Positions 38,450 through 47,481 of a stretch of DNA of 64,000 nucleotides are shown one piece after another. The notes below the pieces were generated by a model, which worked only from the letters and a program-made list of their open reading frames with translations, ran no database searches and was not told where the DNA came from. The DNA is from Durusdinium trenchii (taxonomy: Eukaryota > Sar > Dinophyceae > Suessiales > Symbiodiniaceae), in assembly GCA_963970005.1 (NCBI GenBank), contig CAXAMN010005413.1, forward strand, positions 188,967 through 252,966, read 5' to 3'. A program made the position numbers and the translations under genes. How positions within the stretch are numbered: the stretch's first letter is position 1; each line of letters starts with the position of its first letter.

Positions 38450-40240
38450 GGCCCGTGTTTATTATTAGGGGGACGGGATTATGCATGTACGGGGGGTATC
38501 TCCGTTCACTTCACTTCGCATTCAAAACGATGAATGTTGGCAGCACCGTCCCTAGAAAAAGGGTGCCCGCATTTGGGAAATGACCTGCACAAGTCCTGCA
38601 AGATTCCTGGAGTTCCAGAATTGATGCTTGCAGAAGGATCTGCAACGACTAGATCCCCTTTGCTTCAAGACCCAGTTCAGTTCAGGTGAGGGTCGTGGAA
38701 AAAGACGGCCTTGGTAAGACACGAAAGAAACAACCATGAACGCATTGATTGATCAATTGTAGTAAAGTTCACTGGCAGGTTTGCTGGGGTTTAGGGAGCA
38801 AACCTCTTAATCTGAGATCTTGGAGGGCTCTTTTGATGATTCTTACGAACACATGCCATTGATGCCTGAAGCATCCCAAGTGTCGGAACATGTTCCATAT
38901 CCCGAAAAACATCAACCACACCGCAGCTCGCATGGGACAGTGTTCTTTTGGGAGTTGTGATCCCTCACACCACTTTTGCCCAAGCTTCATGGAAAAAGCG
39001 CTCCAAGGTGTTGGAACGCTTCTGGCCTTGGATAGGCAGTTGAAACAAAAGGGACCATGCTTGCTGCGGTCTGGATATATCCGGGCCGAGCAGTGATCAA
39101 CACCCTCAACCTTAGGATATCCTGGCTTTTGTTCTAAATTTTGGAGGCACAGCACGCAAAAGAACGAGCAACCCAATTCTCAAATCTAACTTCATCTCTG
39201 ATAAACCTGAATAGGTTTGCCCTTTGTCCACTTGAAACTGCTGAGTTATTGAGGTCAAGCCCTCAAACGATCTCGAAAGAATAGCTGGCTTAAAAATCTT
39301 GCGAACCAAATGCTCCTGACACATTTGAACTCACACCATGAAGCCTTCCAACTGCCAAGTGCAACCTTGTGGCGGGATTCCTGCTGCGAAAAAAAAATGT
39401 TGGTCGTCGTTGTTGAGACATCCTGACCGTTCCACACGCGCAACTCCATTTGCATGCAGCGTGTATATCTCGGCGCTGTCAAGTGATTCTCACCGCTGGG
39501 AAACTATGACAATTTGGTTCTGTGGTCAAATTATTTGTCGATATGGTTCTTCCTTCTGTTGTCCAATAAACCTGATTAGCTGGTTGCAAGAGGAGGACAT
39601 GTGGGTGGTACCTGCACCACAGTGCCTGTGGCCTCTCTGTCTCTCTACAAAAAATATATCTGTGTGTGTGAGGAAGTCCTCCGGCAGAGCCTTTGGGCGG
39701 AAGCTTCAAATACTCTCTCTCTCATAGAACATTAATGAATATATATATATANNNNNNNNNNCAACTTGAATGTGGCACATGGTGAATGCTCAGGTTTTGA
39801 TCAGCACACAAAATCATGTCAAAATTGTCAATGAACATCAATGAACATATTTATGTGTGCAGTGTTTTTCCTTTTGGCATTGTTGTGTTTCAGATGTTTT
39901 TGCTTGCAAGTTTGTTGAGATGATTGCACTCGGTTGCTATCACTTGTCTTAAATTGCACAGTTGCTTCTATGTTTTTAAGAATGAAGTTGACTTTCATTC
40001 TTTTGAGATGTTTTGAGTGTGATCCTTCTTCAAACAAAATTCACAGAAACTAGTCCTGCATAGGATTTACCTACAGGGAGCCTATAGCCACTATAAGGCT
40101 ATACCATAAATGGCTCATTATGGTGTGATAGGCCCATGCAAACCCAGATATGTATTAGAAACCTTGGTTGTAGAGCCACTATTGTAAGGGAGCCAACCAC
40201 AGCGCAAAAAAAGTCACCCAAAACGCGGAGGTTGGATCGC
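38450..40240. other. No gene recognised; gap of 10 N at 39752-39761
   Basis: Short frames only. A TA microsatellite at 39738-39751 runs into a ten-N assembly gap. Confidence 0.5.
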
Positions 40241-40241
40241 C

Positions 40242-40375
40242 TCATTTTATAAACCTCACCCTGCCCATCGTATTCGCGCACACCGTCCCAGGGAAAAGAT
40301 GGTAAACCCATTTTATAAACATTTTCACCTCCCAAAGCCCATCGTATTTGTGCACACCCTCCCAGGGAAAAGATG
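40242..40375. repeat. Satellite C (CATTTTATAAAC family), left of copia copy 2
   Basis: Two units of about 70 bp: CATTTTATAAAC, then a C-rich stretch, GCCCATCGTATTTGTGCAC, and CCTCCCAGGGAAAAGATGG with TAAAC. The second copia element interrupts the array at the unit junction, and the array resumes at 45420. Confidence 0.85.
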
Positions 40376-40381
40376 GTAAAC
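40376..40381. repeat. TSD GTAAAC, left copy
   Basis: GTAAAC abuts the left LTR end and matches 45420-45425. The true duplication may be 5 bp, as is usual for copia, with one chance match. Confidence 0.75.
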
Positions 40382-40471
40382 TGCAAGCGGGTAGCGCGCT
40401 ATTTTCAGCCAGAAAGGGGCTTCACTATTTGGTCGTATGACATGCTATACAAGACATACATAACGACCTGC
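40382..40471 (-). repeat. 3' LTR of copia copy 2
   Basis: Matches 45331-45419. In the plus orientation it starts TGCAAGCGGGTAGC and ends GACCTGC. Most differences cluster in one 10-bp stretch. Confidence 0.9.
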
Positions 40472-40516
40472 ACCCCACTTGGACTTTGCATCTGTTTTGC
40501 CAAGTCCACAGGGCTT

Positions 40517-41409
40517 CTAGTTGTCGGCCCATGGGATGCTTGGGAATCCTATTCCCGGACAACTCTTGCAGCTTCTTAGCTGCAAGTACGGCCTCGTCCG
40601 CTGGTGCAAGCGCGGACATGTAGAGTCCGTATGGAAAACTTCCCTGCCTTCAAGCAGGTAGATCTCCGAAAAGCGTCCAGTGTTGCGCTCACACTGGGTG
40701 GCCCGCCTGAAGCTCAAGCCCCCACTCATAGCCAGGTGCTTCGTTGCCATCCTGAAGCACCTCCACAATGCCGTGCCCTGCATGATCAGCAAAATGCCGA
40801 AGGCCACAGCAAGGTCAGTGAAGATCCATTCGAATCCCCACTTCGCTCCATCATCTGCATTGGGCTCCTCTGTCTTCATTCCCTCTGCGCTCTGCAGAAG
40901 GGTCAGCAAGGCCACCATCAAAGCCTGCCTGCTGAATCCACTGAGTGCAATGGAGTTCATGCTCTCAGTGCCCTTCTTGGTCTCCTGCTCATAGGCCGTC
41001 TCCTCCTTCAATCCAATGCCCAGCTTCAGCCTGAGCATGTTGAACCTCTTCACTGCCAAAGCCTTCGTCCCGAAGTCCGCAGTGTTGTCTTGGCTTGGCA
41101 CTGCGTGCAAGCTGAATAGCTTTCGATGTAGTGCATCCTGGACCCACAGTGACTTCACCTCCAAGTGCCGGATCCTCCCAACTCCCTGGCGCTGAAACAC
41201 GCCACGAGCTGCGCTGCGCTGCTGTCAAGGTAGACCTCCATCTGGAGGGGGAAGCCGATGAAGGCGAACACCTCCTTCATGAACAGTCCCTCGGCAAGCG
41301 GCCACACCACCATTGAACTCAGCCTCGCCAGACGACAGGCAAAGCATCTGGAGGCTCCTGGCGTAGCTGAATAGCAAACAACCGCCAACTTCAAACATTG
41401 CACAGGCAC
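40517..41409 (-). CDS. RNase H end and post-RNase H membrane/Cys module, copy 2
   Basis: The frame 41155-41409 carries VYLDSSAAQLVACFSA with an RNase H Asp. The frame 40517-41200 continues with SLWVQDALHRKLFSLHAVPS and DNTADFGTKAL, the end of RNase H. Then come a linker, a hydrophobic helix (QALMVALLTLLQSAEG, residues 92-107), an acidic spacer, a second helix (IFTDLAVAFGILLIMQGTAL, 126-145) with Arg/Lys after it, and EVFHTDSTCPRLH plus LRSCKSC, an H-x4-C...C-x2-C metal-site candidate (H190, C195, C211, C214). Copy 1 has the same arrangement. The frame ends just inside the 3' LTR side. Confidence 0.7.
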
Positions 41410-42394
41410 AGCTGGCCCAGTCGGTGTCTGAGTGCACCTTCAGGATCTCCATCTCGCCATCCTTGGGCAGCCACACGCCATAGTCCTTCGTGCCCTGCAG
41501 GTAGCGCGCCAAACGATGCAGCTTGTGTAGGCTTCCATCCGTAGGCTCCTTCATGTCTTTGGTGAGTTCTCGGACTGCAAACTGCACATCCGTCCTGTCA
41601 TAGGAGAGGTACAGGGCGATGCCAACTCCTGCCCTGTAGATTCTCAAGCTCTCCCCACTCAACTTGTTGCCCTCCTTGACCTCTGAGCACAAGTAGGGTG
41701 TTGGAGCTGGATTACACTCTTCCAAACCCAACATCTTCAGCAGATCGCTGATGTATTTGCCACGAGGTGTGAGGAAAATGCCGCCATCCATGATCTCCCA
41801 GGTCCTCTTGAGGTGTGTCCACTTTTCTCCCACGCAATTTGCATGGATCTGGCTCTTCATCTCGATCTTCTCATGTAGCTTCTTCTCCAGCTCTTGCAAA
41901 GCTGCTTTGGGTCCGGTGGCATAGAAGTCATCCATATGCACTTCCATCAACACGCCACTGGCTGGGTTGTAGAACATCCAAGATGCTGCCGGGTTCCTCT
42001 TGAAGTCCACCTCCTTGAGATGCCCAGCTGCCCACTCCACAAAAGCCTGGCCAGCAATGCGTCTGCCATACCACTCTGCTTTAACCCAGACCACACGATC
42101 AGGTAGATCGACTCCGCTGTCTGCCATCTTCTTCAACCACTCCTTGGGAGGCTTCATGTAGGCCTCTTCTGCAATTGGCACCTGCCAGAAGGCGTTCTCG
42201 GCGTCTGCCGTCAGGAAGCAGTAGCCCATCCAAATGCCCACAATGTCGATGACCCTTGACGTTGGGGTACTGGATGCCACCGCAAACACATCAGTACGAG
42301 GATCACCCCGCTTGAACTCTCTCACACAGTACCTGCACCTCACCGAGCCGTCAGGCTTGCGGGTCCTGACCCATACGGCATCCAGGATCTTCAT
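41225..42394 (-). CDS. Reverse transcriptase and RNase H start, copy 2
   Basis: A 389-codon frame. RT: ILDAVWVRTRKPDGSVRCRY; the first catalytic Asp in FLTADAENAFWQVPI; VHMDDFYATGP as the motif C (HMDD for YVDD). Connection: YRAGVGIALYLSYDRTDVQF and LHRLARYLQGTKDYG. RNase H: VHSDTDWASC (Asp) and SSGEAEFNGGVAA (Glu). It ends by frameshift near 41260. The upstream frame ends in ATGA overlap; a sister frame reads AEEWHEMKILDAV, showing a shift rather than a true start. Confidence 0.88.
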   Translation of the reverse strand: MKILDAVWVRTRKPDGSVRCRYCVREFKRGDPRTDVFAVASSTPTSRVIDIVGIWMGYCFLTADAENAFWQVPIAEEAYMKPPKEWLKKMADSGVDLPDRVVWVKAEWYGRRIAGQAFVEWAAGHLKEVDFKRNPAASWMFYNPASGVLMEVHMDDFYATGPKAALQELEKKLHEKIEMKSQIHANCVGEKWTHLKRTWEIMDGGIFLTPRGKYISDLLKMLGLEECNPAPTPYLCSEVKEGNKLSGESLRIYRAGVGIALYLSYDRTDVQFAVRELTKDMKEPTDGSLHKLHRLARYLQGTKDYGVWLPKDGEMEILKVHSDTDWASCACAMFEVGGCLLFSYARSLQMLCLSSGEAEFNGGVAACRGTVHEGGVRLHRLPPPDGGLP

Positions 42395-43137
42395 TTCATG
42401 CCATTCTTCTGCTCCACAGGGTCGTAGGTCTGGTACTTGTCCATCTTGCGGAATTCTTCTGCATCTCCTTCATCCATCTCTTCTTTGGTCAATGGCTTGC
42501 TCTCCTCATTGTCTGAGTCCTCATAGGCCTGGTCTACGTCATCCTCGCACACGATGGTGTCTTCTGTTGGTGAATACAGAGCACGCACAAAGGTTCCAGC
42601 CACGCGAGCTCTCTTGGCATCTGGGGTCATCTCTCCAGATTCTCCAGCCCATGCCCGTCTTGCTGACATGCTCAAATCCATTGGTGCTGTCTCACCGCCG
42701 CCCACATCAACCGTAGGTCTCGATGCCGACGAAGGACCTGATTGCACAGGAAAGTCTCCCTCGTCCTCCTCTTGGATGACCTCCCCACTCGGCTCCAGCC
42801 TGGGGCTCTTGTTGGCCGTCTCTTCAGTCGGGATCAGGTTCGGTGTTGGAGGCAAAGCGATGTCAGCCTTCCTCTTTGGCCTGCCAATGGTTGTGCCCAT
42901 GTCCCATGGCACTCCAATCATCTTCTCCATCAGCTCCCGGTTGTAGCGCCTGCTGCTGTCAGCCAATCTGCGCACACTCCTGGCCGTCACTGTCCCATCT
43001 TCTGTTCCCAGCAAGTACTCGTTACTGGTCACACTTCTCCCAAGGAAGATGCCCTGACGCCATGCTGTCTCCCCTTTGGGCATCACTGCCCTGTTGTGGG
43101 ATCTCCTGGCCTTACTCATGGGGATCTTGAAGAGCAC
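42391..43137 (-). CDS. Integrase C-terminal remnant and linker, copy 2
   Basis: A 248-codon frame. It starts with the integrase C-terminal domain: LPFGETVLFKIPMSKA just upstream/at the start, then AWRQGIFLGRSVTSNEYLLG and GTVTARSVRRLADSSRRY, matching the G-x-LG...E-x-x-x-G...R-x-x-R pattern of copia integrases. The rest is an acidic Pro/Ser-rich linker to RT. The zinc-binding and catalytic domains that should precede it are absent. Confidence 0.7.
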   Translation of the reverse strand: MLFKIPMSKARRSHNRAVMPKGETAWRQGIFLGRSVTSNEYLLGTEDGTVTARSVRRLADSSRRYNRELMEKMIGVPWDMGTTIGRPKRKADIALPPTPNLIPTEETANKSPRLEPSGEVIQEEDEGDFPVQSGPSSASRPTVDVGGGETAPMDLSMSARRAWAGESGEMTPDAKRARVAGTFVRALYSPTEDTIVCEDDVDQAYEDSDNEESKPLTKEEMDEGDAEEFRKMDKYQTYDPVEQKNGMK

Positions 43138-43579
43138 CGTCTCGCCAAAGGGCAGCAGCTGTGAAGTGTATGCCGTGTCGAGGGCATCCTAAGCCTGCTG
43201 TCGGGCAGAGTTCCTTTCGACATAGTCCCGTGCCCGTGCCCTCCTGATCGACAAAGCTCTCTCTGCCGCCTGAATCCTCTTCCACAAAGTGTGCTTGTCA
43301 CCATAGATTGGTTCCTTGAGCTCTCGAAGTCTTGCTCCACCTTACTCCATCCATGTAGTCGTGGTCGGTCAGCTCGAGCGTGTGCTTCATCCTCCGCAAA
43401 CTCTGCTGGGATGGAGACCATCAATCCCCTCTCCCTCGTCTTCAATGCCCGCATACTCCCACTCATACTCTTCTCCCTGTCCAGCCACTGGTGCCACCAT
43501 CACGCCAGTGCCCAGGTCGATGTCCATGATCGTCTCGTCATCCCGCACCTTGAGGTAGTAGGAGTTGCAATGGAGGTAA

Positions 43580-44875
43580 TTACAGAGGAATCTTGAAGTC
43601 GAGCTTGGGATGCGTCAGGAATGGCTTCATTGGATTCCTCATGTCTGCTGCAAAGCCGTTCCTGCTCATCTTCCCAGCACTCAGGACGTCTTTGCTCGCT
43701 TGATCACTGACCTTGAACTCCGTGACCGCATTCAGGAAGTTGTTGTCCTCCCCAATGATCTTGTAGTTCACCTTCTTCTTGCCGAGGAGTCCAAGGCACT
43801 GTCCCGAAATGCCCATCAGCTTGGCCTCACTCTCCTCGGTGTGGTAGTCGCCACCAAAGCTGGGCCGGCACAGATGCTCATCACCGCCGGAATCCCGTAG
43901 TAGATACCTGATTTTCCTGTCAGGTGGCTGGGATGTCAGCAAATGCCAGTCGGATGGCTGCTTGCTCCGGTGGATCATCATCACCCACATCTCATCTGAG
44001 TACTCGTCCTCAATCTCAAACACATCCTCAGCATCTGCCCAATCCACCCGCTCACCATCACCGGGCAACCAGTAGTACACTGCATTCGTGCTCTGCCCAC
44101 CTGCCGGGGAACTGGATCCAGTTGCCGAAGATGATGCCGCTGTGATAGCATTTAGTATAGCATTTGTGCTGTTGCCTTTTCCTTTCCCTTCACGTTTGGC
44201 CTTCTCCTTGGACAGCAGACGACAATCTGCCTTCTTGTGCCCCCATTTGCCACAGTAGGAGCACTCACCATTGAATTTCTTCGGAGGTGGTGGCTTTCCC
44301 TTCTTGTCAAACTTGCCACCTTTGTTGACTCCTTTCTCATTCTTGGACTTGCCACCCTTCTTGCCCTTGTCATAGGACACCGCACCGACATCCATAGGTG
44401 CTGTTCCACCATCATCCTTGCCCAACTCGCCCTTGGCGTTGTAGTATTGCCCTGCTTGCAGGAAGTCTCGAACAAACTTCTTGGCTCGCTCGTATTTCGT
44501 CCCAACCTGAGCTCCAGCAGTCCTCAGGGCTGACCTCAATGACATGGGTGCATGCTTCATGAGGACCGCAATCTTGGTGGAGTCCGAGACGTGCTCCTTG
44601 ACCTGGATCTCGTAGCGCCTTGTCAGCACTTCCCAACTCTCGAGGGACTCCAGGAAGTCGTTCTCCTTGACTGACTCCCAAGCTGGGGCGATGATGCTCA
44701 TCAACATGGCCGTATGCCTTCCCCCAACATCAGGCTCATAGGCCTCGCAAAGCGCTTTCCAAGCCTGGAAGCCGTTGCCGCTCTCCACATTCATCAACAC
44801 TTCTAGGGCCCTGCCATCAACGCTCTGGGTGAGGAGGTTGAACAGGACAATGGCTTTCTCCTGGGCGTGTTGCAT
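43580..44875 (-). CDS. Gag C-terminal half and protease, copy 2
   Basis: A 431-codon frame from an ATG. It holds the Gag helical core (HAQEKAIVLFNLLTQSVDGR, FQAWKALCEAYEPD), a Lys/Gly-rich stretch and a zinc knuckle, CSYCGKWGHKKADC (C-x2-C-x4-H-x4-C). After an acidic segment comes protease: YLLRDSGGDEHLCRP with the D-S-G active site, then NYKIIGEDNNF. A shift at about 43575 (TAA) ends it. The next frame continues SYYLKVRDDETIMDIDLG to about 43440 and then decays. Confidence 0.85.
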   Translation of the reverse strand: MQHAQEKAIVLFNLLTQSVDGRALEVLMNVESGNGFQAWKALCEAYEPDVGGRHTAMLMSIIAPAWESVKENDFLESLESWEVLTRRYEIQVKEHVSDSTKIAVLMKHAPMSLRSALRTAGAQVGTKYERAKKFVRDFLQAGQYYNAKGELGKDDGGTAPMDVGAVSYDKGKKGGKSKNEKGVNKGGKFDKKGKPPPPKKFNGECSYCGKWGHKKADCRLLSKEKAKREGKGKGNSTNAILNAITAASSSATGSSSPAGGQSTNAVYYWLPGDGERVDWADAEDVFEIEDEYSDEMWVMMIHRSKQPSDWHLLTSQPPDRKIRYLLRDSGGDEHLCRPSFGGDYHTEESEAKLMGISGQCLGLLGKKKVNYKIIGEDNNFLNAVTEFKVSDQASKDVLSAGKMSRNGFAADMRNPMKPFLTHPKLDFKIPL

Positions 44876-44897
44876 TCTCTGCAGCCTGGATGAGGGG

Positions 44898-45170
44898 CTA
44901 GTAGCTCGTGTCCAGCAGATTCAGGTACCCTCTTGCCACAAATACCCAAGCTGCCCACTCTTCTTCTTTTCCTGAGAAACTCTTCAGCTTGCCAATGGCC
45001 CGGGCGTCGATGAGGCCACTGGCTCCGACCTGCTGAGCTGGGAGGGCTGGCTGTGCTTGCTGCTGCTGCTGAGCTTGTTGAGGTAGAAGACCTGCTTCAG
45101 CTGCCGCCGCCAGGGAGTCACCGAGGCTAAAAGCTCCTGGCGCGTTCAAGGGTGCAGCATTCGAAGCCAT
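44898..45170 (-). CDS. Gag N-terminus, copy 2
   Basis: Starts at an ATG (MASNAAPLNAPGAFSLG), about 150 bp after the primer site. A Gln/Ala-rich tract is followed by SFSGKEEEWAAWVFVARGYL, a copia Gag N-terminal signature. A stop after LLDTSY and a frame change separate it from the Gag core at 44875, so one shift lies in 44876-44900. Confidence 0.75.
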   Translation of the reverse strand: MASNAAPLNAPGAFSLGDSLAAAAEAGLLPQQAQQQQQAQPALPAQQVGASGLIDARAIGKLKSFSGKEEEWAAWVFVARGYLNLLDTSY

Positions 45171-45318
45171 GAGCGCTGCGTGACACCTCCTATCGAGGAG
45201 GAATTACACCGCGCCCACACCACCAGGCGGATTTATAGGGCGTCCACCTCGCAGGCGCCCACGCGCGGGTCTTACCCTGTCACTGTCTTACAGGGGACCC
45301 GGAGCAGGAGCTCACACT

Positions 45319-45330
45319 GCTCCGCTACCA
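45319..45330 (-). promoter_or_regulatory. Primer-binding site, tRNA 3'-end type, copy 2
   Basis: On the minus strand TGGTAGCGGAGC directly follows the 5' LTR. The leading TGG pairs with a tRNA CCA end; the complement GCTCCGCTACCA resembles an initiator tRNA-Met acceptor (compare CTCTGCTACCA in animals) with one difference. This contrasts with the anticodon-arm site of copy 1. Confidence 0.65.
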
Positions 45331-45419
45331 TGCAAGCGGGTAGCGCGCTATTTTCAGCCAGAAAGGGCTTCAGGAGATGGTCGTATGACATGCTATACGA
45401 GACATACATAAAGACCTGC
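45331..45419 (-). repeat. 5' LTR of copia copy 2
   Basis: An 89-bp copy of the LTR at 40382-40471. Confidence 0.9.
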
Positions 45420-45510
45420 GTAAACACATTTTATAAACATTTTCACCTCCCAAAGCCCATCGTATTTGTGCACACCCTCCCAGGGAAAGGATGGTAAACC
45501 CATTTTAAGG
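45420..45510. repeat. TSD GTAAAC right copy and satellite C remainder
   Basis: GTAAAC at 45420-45425, then ACATTTTATAAAC and the rest of a satellite C unit, continuing the array broken at 40381. Confidence 0.85.
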
Positions 45511-46103
45511 AAATTTACTGCTATTCAGGAGTAATTTAAAGCCATTCAGGTTGAGATGTTGGAGTCAAACATGAGTGAAGTTTCTCGGAGCCTCATGAAC
45601 ACAACCCTCTATGGTGGACGGTGGGAGGAGTGCGGCCAATGGCTGCATGCAGGATCACATTTCTTCCACTCGCGATCGTCCGACGTTGGGGTTCAAAATT
45701 CAGGCTCTTTTCGATGGCCTTCAAAGCACGGAGGCTCATGTCATCTCATGACAATGGCCTACAAAATGCGGAGCACTTGGCCCGGGCTCAAATCAACATC
45801 GGATCTCAGAAAATACAATGGTTTTCCTCGCAATTGGCAGGGAAGTTCAGGGAAGCACGCAGTGAAAAGAAGAGATAGGAATGCATAATAGGCAATTCAC
45901 TTATCATTCACTGTAAACTTAAAGCCGCCAAGTTTCTTGGTGAAATCTCCTTGGCTTACTTCATTGTAGAGATAAGACAGTTGCTGAACATTGACGTGAT
46001 TCCTATTCTTATCGGTGGTATGAATCACATGTTTCTAACATGAATCACAACTCCTAGTTCCAAGGTTCTCCACTTGCCTCGTTGAAAGCCACGCGCCAAA
46101 CCT
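45511..46103. other. No gene recognised
   Basis: Short frames only. Possibly the 3' flank of the minus-strand gene that starts near 49.4 kb. Confidence 0.35.
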
Positions 46104-46670
46104 TCACAAGAGATCGGCTGGCCTCAAGTTCCTTAGATTGGGTTCCAACTCCAACCAGTAGGTGATACGTGTTTTCATCTCCACATTTTGTTGCAGCCAT
46201 GCCGAATGGACCCGAATGGCATGGCAGTGACGAGGAGCCTTGACGGAGAACGCGGACGCACAATTCGTGTATTTAAAGTTCCTGGTGACCAAGGTGTGCT
46301 GGTAGTACATAATCACAGGCTTCGGGCGGATCTGGTAGACTGGTGGGCCTCCCAACAGCTTGACGAATAGCTTCTTAGCGCTGACGTACCTTGACATGGC
46401 ATAGTAGTTTCCACTGACCCTACCATTGCCTGTTGCACTGTCGCGGACGGTGGAATGCACGATATCGTGACAATTCATGCTGTAGTCGGTAACGCCGCTG
46501 TCTTCGAGTTCTTGAAACAACTGGTTCGAACTGCACCTTTGGCTGTCCGAAGTGCTTTTTGAATTTGCATCTGGCACCTCCAAAACCACATGACATGAGT
46601 CCGTGGTCCATTCCACTCCGAAAACCCGTGAAAGCTCACCTGGCAGAAGGAACTGGTCAGCATGTGGCAA
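46104..46670 (-). CDS. Candidate exon, unrecognised protein
   Basis: A 188-codon frame, long for this region, encoding peptides such as LLPGELSRVFGVEWTTDSCH, TGNGRVSGNYYAMSRYVSAK and KLFVKLLGGPPVYQIRPKPV. The composition looks like ordinary soluble protein. It lies downstream of the Lys-rich frame on the same strand and may be its last exon. No family recognised. Confidence 0.4.
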   Translation of the reverse strand: MPHADQFLLPGELSRVFGVEWTTDSCHVVLEVPDANSKSTSDSQRCSSNQLFQELEDSGVTDYSMNCHDIVHSTVRDSATGNGRVSGNYYAMSRYVSAKKLFVKLLGGPPVYQIRPKPVIMYYQHTLVTRNFKYTNCASAFSVKAPRHCHAIRVHSAWLQQNVEMKTRITYWLELEPNLRNLRPADLL

Positions 46671-47199
46671 GAAAAGTGAAACTAAGTGTGAAAGAAAAGA
46701 ACTTGCAAGCTCTCGGAGTAAAAGTGTTTTGCACCATCCTGATCCCGAGGTAACTAATTTGATCTATGGTGCCAGGGTAAAGACACCCGGCCCCCTGAGG
46801 CATCTTGCCCGGCGTTTGAAACATGTCTAGTCATGGCACCCTCAAACAAAGAACACTTCTTGGTCAGTAGTCATTCAAATGCAATTCATTGCTATAACTA
46901 TTGACATGGAAAAGGGAGAACAATCTCATGACTCGTGGCTCATAACAGAGGTGGCGAATGCCATGTACACCCCCAATCTACTCGCAGTCACCCTTCGCGA
47001 CTGCCTCCTGAGAAACGCTTCCCCCAGCGGCACTTGACTGGGATTTGTGAGTAGGAACCAACCTACGACGAACTAGCTCACTATGGGTCAGGTTCTTCAT
47101 GCTGTTGACTCGCTCCGGGTGGTTCTTCCACCTTGGAACGGCGGTACAGTATAGGATCCCAAACTCAGATGTAACAGATGAACTGAACAGAACAGAACC

Positions 47200-47352
47200 A
47201 TTGACTTGGGAAAGAACTCTTCACGCGCCATCTTCAGAACTTCCTTCTTGCTTAGGTCTGGCTTCTCACTCTGCAAACGGCTTTGGGCTTCAGCAATGTG
47301 CTTCCAAAACACATCTCTAAGGCCGGCCCGGCCAAGAGCACCACCTTTCCCC
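47200..47352 (-). CDS. Candidate exon with HMG/YABBY-like helix
   Basis: After a possible acceptor (CCAG at about 47353) the minus strand encodes VFWKHIAEAQSRLQSEKPDL and continues SKKEVLKMAREEF. The pattern F-x3-I-x3-Q-x-R-x4-E-x-P-x-L-x-K-x-E-V-x-K-x-A resembles the helix-loop-helix of YABBY/HMG-type DNA-binding domains. The neighbouring Lys-rich frame has an AT-hook, so a chromatin protein is plausible. Confidence 0.4.
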
Positions 47353-47481
47353 TGGCCAAATGAAGGATTAGTGGGACAGCCATTTCACCACATCGGGCAA
47401 CTAAACAACATTGACATGGACAACTAAACGGACGACGTCGGACAACTAAACGACAACCAAAACATCGGACAACTAACAAAG

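Larger units (their letters stand above)
40382..45419 (-). mobile_element. Ty1/copia-like LTR retrotransposon, copy 2, integrase-deleted
   Basis: A 5.0-kb minus-strand element with 89-90 bp LTRs and GTAAAC target duplication, inserted into satellite C. It carries Gag with a zinc knuckle, protease, a remnant C-terminal part of integrase, RT, RNase H and the post-RNase H membrane/Cys module. I find neither an HHCC motif nor a DD-E core between protease and the integrase C-terminus, a gap of only about 440 bp, so the catalytic integrase is missing. Several frameshifts are present. The two LTRs differ at about six positions plus one indel, more than those of copy 1. It belongs to a different lineage from copy 1, judged by Gag, RT and primer site. 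Confidence 0.92.

Noticed and set aside
38430..38455. G-run as a possible quadruplex or telomere-like element
   Set aside because: A homopolymer without telomeric periodicity, and likely error-prone.
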